A model generated the notes under the pieces. It did not search any database, was not told the origin of the DNA, and was given only the letters and a program-made list of their open reading frames with translations. A stretch of 64,000 nt of DNA from Telluria antibiotica. GTDB lineage: Bacteria; Pseudomonadota; Gammaproteobacteria; Burkholderiales; Burkholderiaceae_D. Shown piece after piece: positions 61,456-64,000 of the stretch. The stretch's first letter is position 1. Each line of letters begins with the position of its first letter. A program made the position numbers and the translations under genes. The stretch covers positions 186,001-250,000 of the forward strand of contig NZ_JAAQOM010000006.1 of the NCBI RefSeq assembly GCF_011682055.1. The letters are read 5' to 3'.

Positions 61456-62300
61456 GCATCGAGAACCTGTTGAAGCGCGACAGCTTCATCGAGCGGGGCG
61501 CCCGCAGCCGCGCGCAGGCGTTGCTGGACCCGGGCACGTTCCGCGAACTGGCGGGGCCTTTTGAACGCCTGCACTCGCCCTGGCTCGCCATGCAGAAGCT
61601 CGTGACGCAGGCCGACGACGGCGTCGTCGTCGCCAAGGGCCGGCTCGCGGGCCAACCCACCGTCGTGCTGGCGATCGAAGGCGCCTTCCAGGGCGGCAGC
61701 ATGGGGGAAATTGGCGGCGCGAAGATCGCCGGCGCGCTGGAACTCGCCGTGCGCGACAACGAACGCGGCGTGCCCACGCAAGCCGTGATCCTGTTCGAGA
61801 CGGGCGGTGTGCGCCTGCAGGAAGCGAACCTTGGCCTCGCGGCCATCGCCGAGATCCAGTCCGCCATCGTCGCACTGCGCCGGCACCGGCCCGTCGTCGG
61901 CGTCAGCGCGGGCACGGTGGGCTGCTACGGCGGCATGTCGATCGCGGCCGGGCTGTGCTCGTACTTCGTGATGACGCGCGAGGCGCGCCTCGGCCTCAAC
62001 GGCCCGCAAGTGATCGAGCAGGAAGCCGGTGTCGGCGAATTCGATGCGCGTCAGCGCGCGCTGATCTGGGGCCTGACGGGCGGCGAACAGCGCACGGTCA
62101 CACACTTGGCGGACGCCTGCGTGGAGGACGACACGGCCCAAGTGCGCGCCACGGTCGCCGCCCTGTTCGCGCGCGGCGCCCCGGCCGTGCACCGCAGCGA
62201 CCGCACGGCCGACTTCCTCGCCTGCCTCGCGCGGGTCGACACGACTACCCAGGCGACGCCCGATGACGTGCGCCGCATCTACGGAAAAGGACTCGGATGA
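61452..62300 (+). CDS. mdcD: Malonate decarboxylase beta subunit
   Basis: A 282-residue carboxyltransferase-fold subunit. Together with MdcE it decarboxylates the malonyl thioester on MdcC, regenerating acetyl-MdcC. Visible are IEGAFQGGSMGEIGGAKIAG and ETGGVRLQEANLGL, and the oxyanion-hole region GTVGCYGGMSIAAGLC. Overlaps with both neighbours by 4 bp (ATGA) indicate strict coupling in the complex. Confidence 0.95.
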   Translation: MSIENLLKRDSFIERGARSRAQALLDPGTFRELAGPFERLHSPWLAMQKLVTQADDGVVVAKGRLAGQPTVVLAIEGAFQGGSMGEIGGAKIAGALELAVRDNERGVPTQAVILFETGGVRLQEANLGLAAIAEIQSAIVALRRHRPVVGVSAGTVGCYGGMSIAAGLCSYFVMTREARLGLNGPQVIEQEAGVGEFDARQRALIWGLTGGEQRTVTHLADACVEDDTAQVRATVAALFARGAPAVHRSDRTADFLACLARVDTTTQATPDDVRRIYGKGLG

Positions 62301-63124
62301 TGGAAGCGACGACCTACCACGCCTCGCGCGGCGCGATGTGGCTGCGGCTGCTGACGGGGGGCGCTCATCCCGTCCACGACTGGACGACGGTGCACGCCTG
62401 CGACGCCATCCTCGCCGGCCGGCCCGCGCGCTACATCGCTGTCGTGCCCGACCCGGACAACGGCTTCCCGCGCGCCCGCAACGGCGAAGTGGGCCTCGTC
62501 GAGGGCTGGCGCCTCGCGCAGGCCGTGCGCGACGTGATCGCACTGGACCGCGACACGACCGAGAAGCGGCCCATCGTCGCCGTCATCGACGTGCCGAGCC
62601 AGGCATACGGCCGGCGCGAGGAAGCCTACGGCATCCACCAGGCGCTGGCGGCGGCAGTGGCCGCCTATGCCGACGCACGCCAGGCCGGCCACCCCGTCAT
62701 CGGCCTGATCGTCGGCCTCGCGATGTCGGGCGCCTTCCTCGCCCACGGTTACCAGGCGAACCGCCTGATCGCACTGGACGATCCAACCGTCGCCGTGCAC
62801 GCGATGGGCAAGGCCTCCGCCGCGCGCGTGACGTTGCGCTCCGTCGAAGCGCTGGAGAAGCTGGCCGCCAGCGTCCCGCCGATGGCCTACGACATCAGGA
62901 GCTTCGCGTCGCTCGGCATCCTGCACGACGTGCTGGCGCTGACGAATCTCGCGCTGCCGGACGAACAGGACATCGCCCTCGTGCACGGCGCGCTGGAGGC
63001 TGCGCTGGCCGACATCCTCGAGGACCCGCGGCGCGATCTCGCCTGCCGCCTGGGCGGCGCCCACCGGGCCGCGTCGCGCCGCGTGCGCGACCTGCTCGCC
63101 ACGGAATGGGAGGCCGCCGACTAG
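62297..63124 (+). CDS. mdcE: Malonate decarboxylase gamma subunit
   Basis: A 275-residue subunit, the second carboxyltransferase-fold half of the decarboxylase. Features are VAVIDVPSQAYGRREEAYGI and IVGLAMSGAFLAHGYQANRL. It starts with two adjacent ATG codons overlapping the mdcD stop. The genes mdcG and mdcH, which attach the prosthetic group and load the first malonyl group, do not follow here; the transport genes madLM follow instead after 79 bp. Confidence 0.94.
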   Translation: MMEATTYHASRGAMWLRLLTGGAHPVHDWTTVHACDAILAGRPARYIAVVPDPDNGFPRARNGEVGLVEGWRLAQAVRDVIALDRDTTEKRPIVAVIDVPSQAYGRREEAYGIHQALAAAVAAYADARQAGHPVIGLIVGLAMSGAFLAHGYQANRLIALDDPTVAVHAMGKASAARVTLRSVEALEKLAASVPPMAYDIRSFASLGILHDVLALTNLALPDEQDIALVHGALEAALADILEDPRRDLACRLGGAHRAASRRVRDLLATEWEAAD

Positions 63125-63203
63125 CTACCCGCAGTACCCACCCGGCCGCCAATAACGATAAACACGGCCGGCACCTTTTTTCTTGGACGAAGAGGAGACA
63201 CAC

Positions 63204-63611
63204 ATGATTATCTATGGAACCGCATTGCTGGCCGTCTGCCACCTGCTCGGCATCTTCCTGGGCGACCTGCTCGGCGCGCTGCTGGGCGCCAAGACCAACG
63301 TGGGCGGGGTCGGCATCGCCATGATCCTGCTGATTTGCGCCCGCCTGTGGCTGCACAAGCGCGGGCTGATGCCGGCGCAGACCGAGATGGGCGTCGCGTT
63401 CTGGGGCGCGATGTACATCCCCGTCGTCGTCGCCATGGCCGCGCAGCAGAACGTCGTGTCGGCGCTGCGCAGCGGCCCCGTCGCGCTGCTCGCCGCCTTC
63501 GCTTCGGTGCTCGTGTGCGCCGGCTGCATCTCCCTGATCAACCGCGGCGAGCGCCCGGCGCCCGACACGGAAGCCGACGCCGAAGCCCGCGTCGCCACGC
63601 AACGCGCCTGA
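63204..63611 (+). CDS. madL: Malonate transporter subunit MadL
   Basis: A 135-residue inner-membrane protein with four hydrophobic segments (IIYGTALLAVCHLLGIFLG, VGIAMILLICARLWL, AFWGAMYIPVVVAMA, VALLAAFASVLVCAGCI). MadL and MadM form a sodium-dependent malonate carrier. GAAGAGGAGA precedes the ATG, one of the strongest ribosome binding sites in the window; it is exactly complementary to ten bases of the candidate small RNA at 12457-12581. It continues the mdc operon. Confidence 0.92.
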   Translation: MIIYGTALLAVCHLLGIFLGDLLGALLGAKTNVGGVGIAMILLICARLWLHKRGLMPAQTEMGVAFWGAMYIPVVVAMAAQQNVVSALRSGPVALLAAFASVLVCAGCISLINRGERPAPDTEADAEARVATQRA

Positions 63612-63621
63612 GAGGACCATC

Positions 63622-64000
63622 ATGCTCGAACTCCTGGAAAAGACCGCCAAACACAACGGCCTCGTGCTGGCCTTCGCCCTCGTGGGCCTCGTGATGATCG
63701 TATCGATGCAGCTGTCGCGCCGCCTGACATTCGGCCGCGTGCACGGTTCCGCCATCGCCATCCTCATCGGCCTGGGCCTCGCCTACTGGGGCGGCATCCA
63801 GACCGGGGGCCAGAAAGGCCTCGCGGACGTCACGTTGTTCGCCGGCGTCGGCCTGATGGGCGGCGCCATGCTGCGCGACTTCGCCATCGTCGCCACCGCG
63901 TTCGAAGTGCAGGTGGTGGAAGCGAAAAAGGCGGGCCTCGTGGGCGCCGTCGCGCTGATGCTCGGCACGGTGCTGCCCTTCATCGTCGGCGCCAGCGTCG
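63622..64000 (+). CDS. madM: Malonate transporter subunit MadM, N-terminal part (cut by window edge)
   Basis: The first 126 residues of MadM, the larger subunit of the malonate carrier. Hydrophobic segments such as LVLAFALVGLVMIVSMQLS and SAIAILIGLGLAYWGG are present, then TGGQKGLADVTLFAGVGLMG. It starts 10 bp after madL with GAGGA upstream. The gene continues past the window. Confidence 0.93.
   Translation, partial: MLELLEKTAKHNGLVLAFALVGLVMIVSMQLSRRLTFGRVHGSAIAILIGLGLAYWGGIQTGGQKGLADVTLFAGVGLMGGAMLRDFAIVATAFEVQVVEAKKAGLVGAVALMLGTVLPFIVGASV

Overview
The window looks like chromosomal DNA of a high-GC betaproteobacterium, most likely a Massilia-like member of the Oxalobacteraceae (Burkholderiales). 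This is inferred from the base composition and gene content: PEP-CTERM proteins with a PrsT-type TPR lipoprotein, MSHA-type minor pilins, large TonB receptors, a malonate decarboxylase operon and several c-di-GMP proteins. I saw no tRNA, rRNA, CRISPR array, transposase or phage gene. Both edges cut genes: a TonB-dependent receptor on the left and madM on the right.

Layout. 1-2.6 kb: an envelope lipoprotein and a TonB receptor as one leftward operon, with a 16-bp perfect palindrome upstream. 2.6-6.6 kb: wrbA, a PAS/GGDEF/EAL protein with a degenerate cyclase site, and a Gfo/Idh/MocA oxidoreductase. 6.6-13.8 kb: a sugar-acid module made of a promoter with a LacI-type operator, a 17-codon leader, a GPH transporter, a GH94 phosphorylase (cellobionate phosphorylase is my best guess), a decayed lipoprotein gene, a PEP-CTERM protein behind a sigma-54-like promoter, a small membrane protein, a candidate ~125-nt small RNA and a GntR(gluconate)-like LacI-family regulator. 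The same operator half-sites occur at the transporter promoter and at the small-RNA promoter. 13.9-24.2 kb: a disordered hydrophilic protein, a PAS/GGDEF/EAL protein, a TetR regulator, an orphan LivK-type binding protein, a MaoC-like protein, a universal stress protein with a perfect FNR/Anr box, a YaiO-like protein, a flavodoxin-fold reductase, a GNAT protein and a class A beta-lactamase. 24.4-35.2 kb: a GH92 mannosidase, an EamA exporter divergent from an Lrp-type regulator, a KfrA-like protein, a diguanylate cyclase, an ECF41-type sigma factor with its own consensus promoter, a second TonB receptor and a TetR regulator.

35.3-41.3 kb: an overlapping mshQ-C-D-O-P pseudopilin operon, then a DUF817-like protein that seems to lack its core, and a 51-residue membrane protein below usual gene-calling size. 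41.5-49.4 kb: an NTF2-like protein with a PP2C-like protein, metR/metE, an FAD monooxygenase, a small hypothetical protein and a two-lobed aspartic-protease-like protein of lower GC. 49.5-58.5 kb: prsT divergent from a PEP-CTERM protein, Dps, two tandem NarL-type response regulators without a kinase, a LysR regulator, an NAD-dependent epimerase and mdcR. 58.6-64 kb: mdcABCDE followed by madL and the start of madM.

How the genes work together. The sugar-acid module would import a disaccharide acid and split it by phosphorolysis; if one product is gluconate, the GntR-like protein would report on it and also set the level of the small RNA. The mdc/mad genes form a malonate uptake and decarboxylation pathway under MdcR. 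prsT, two PEP-CTERM proteins and a sigma-54-like site belong to the exosortase surface-sorting system, whose core genes lie outside the window.
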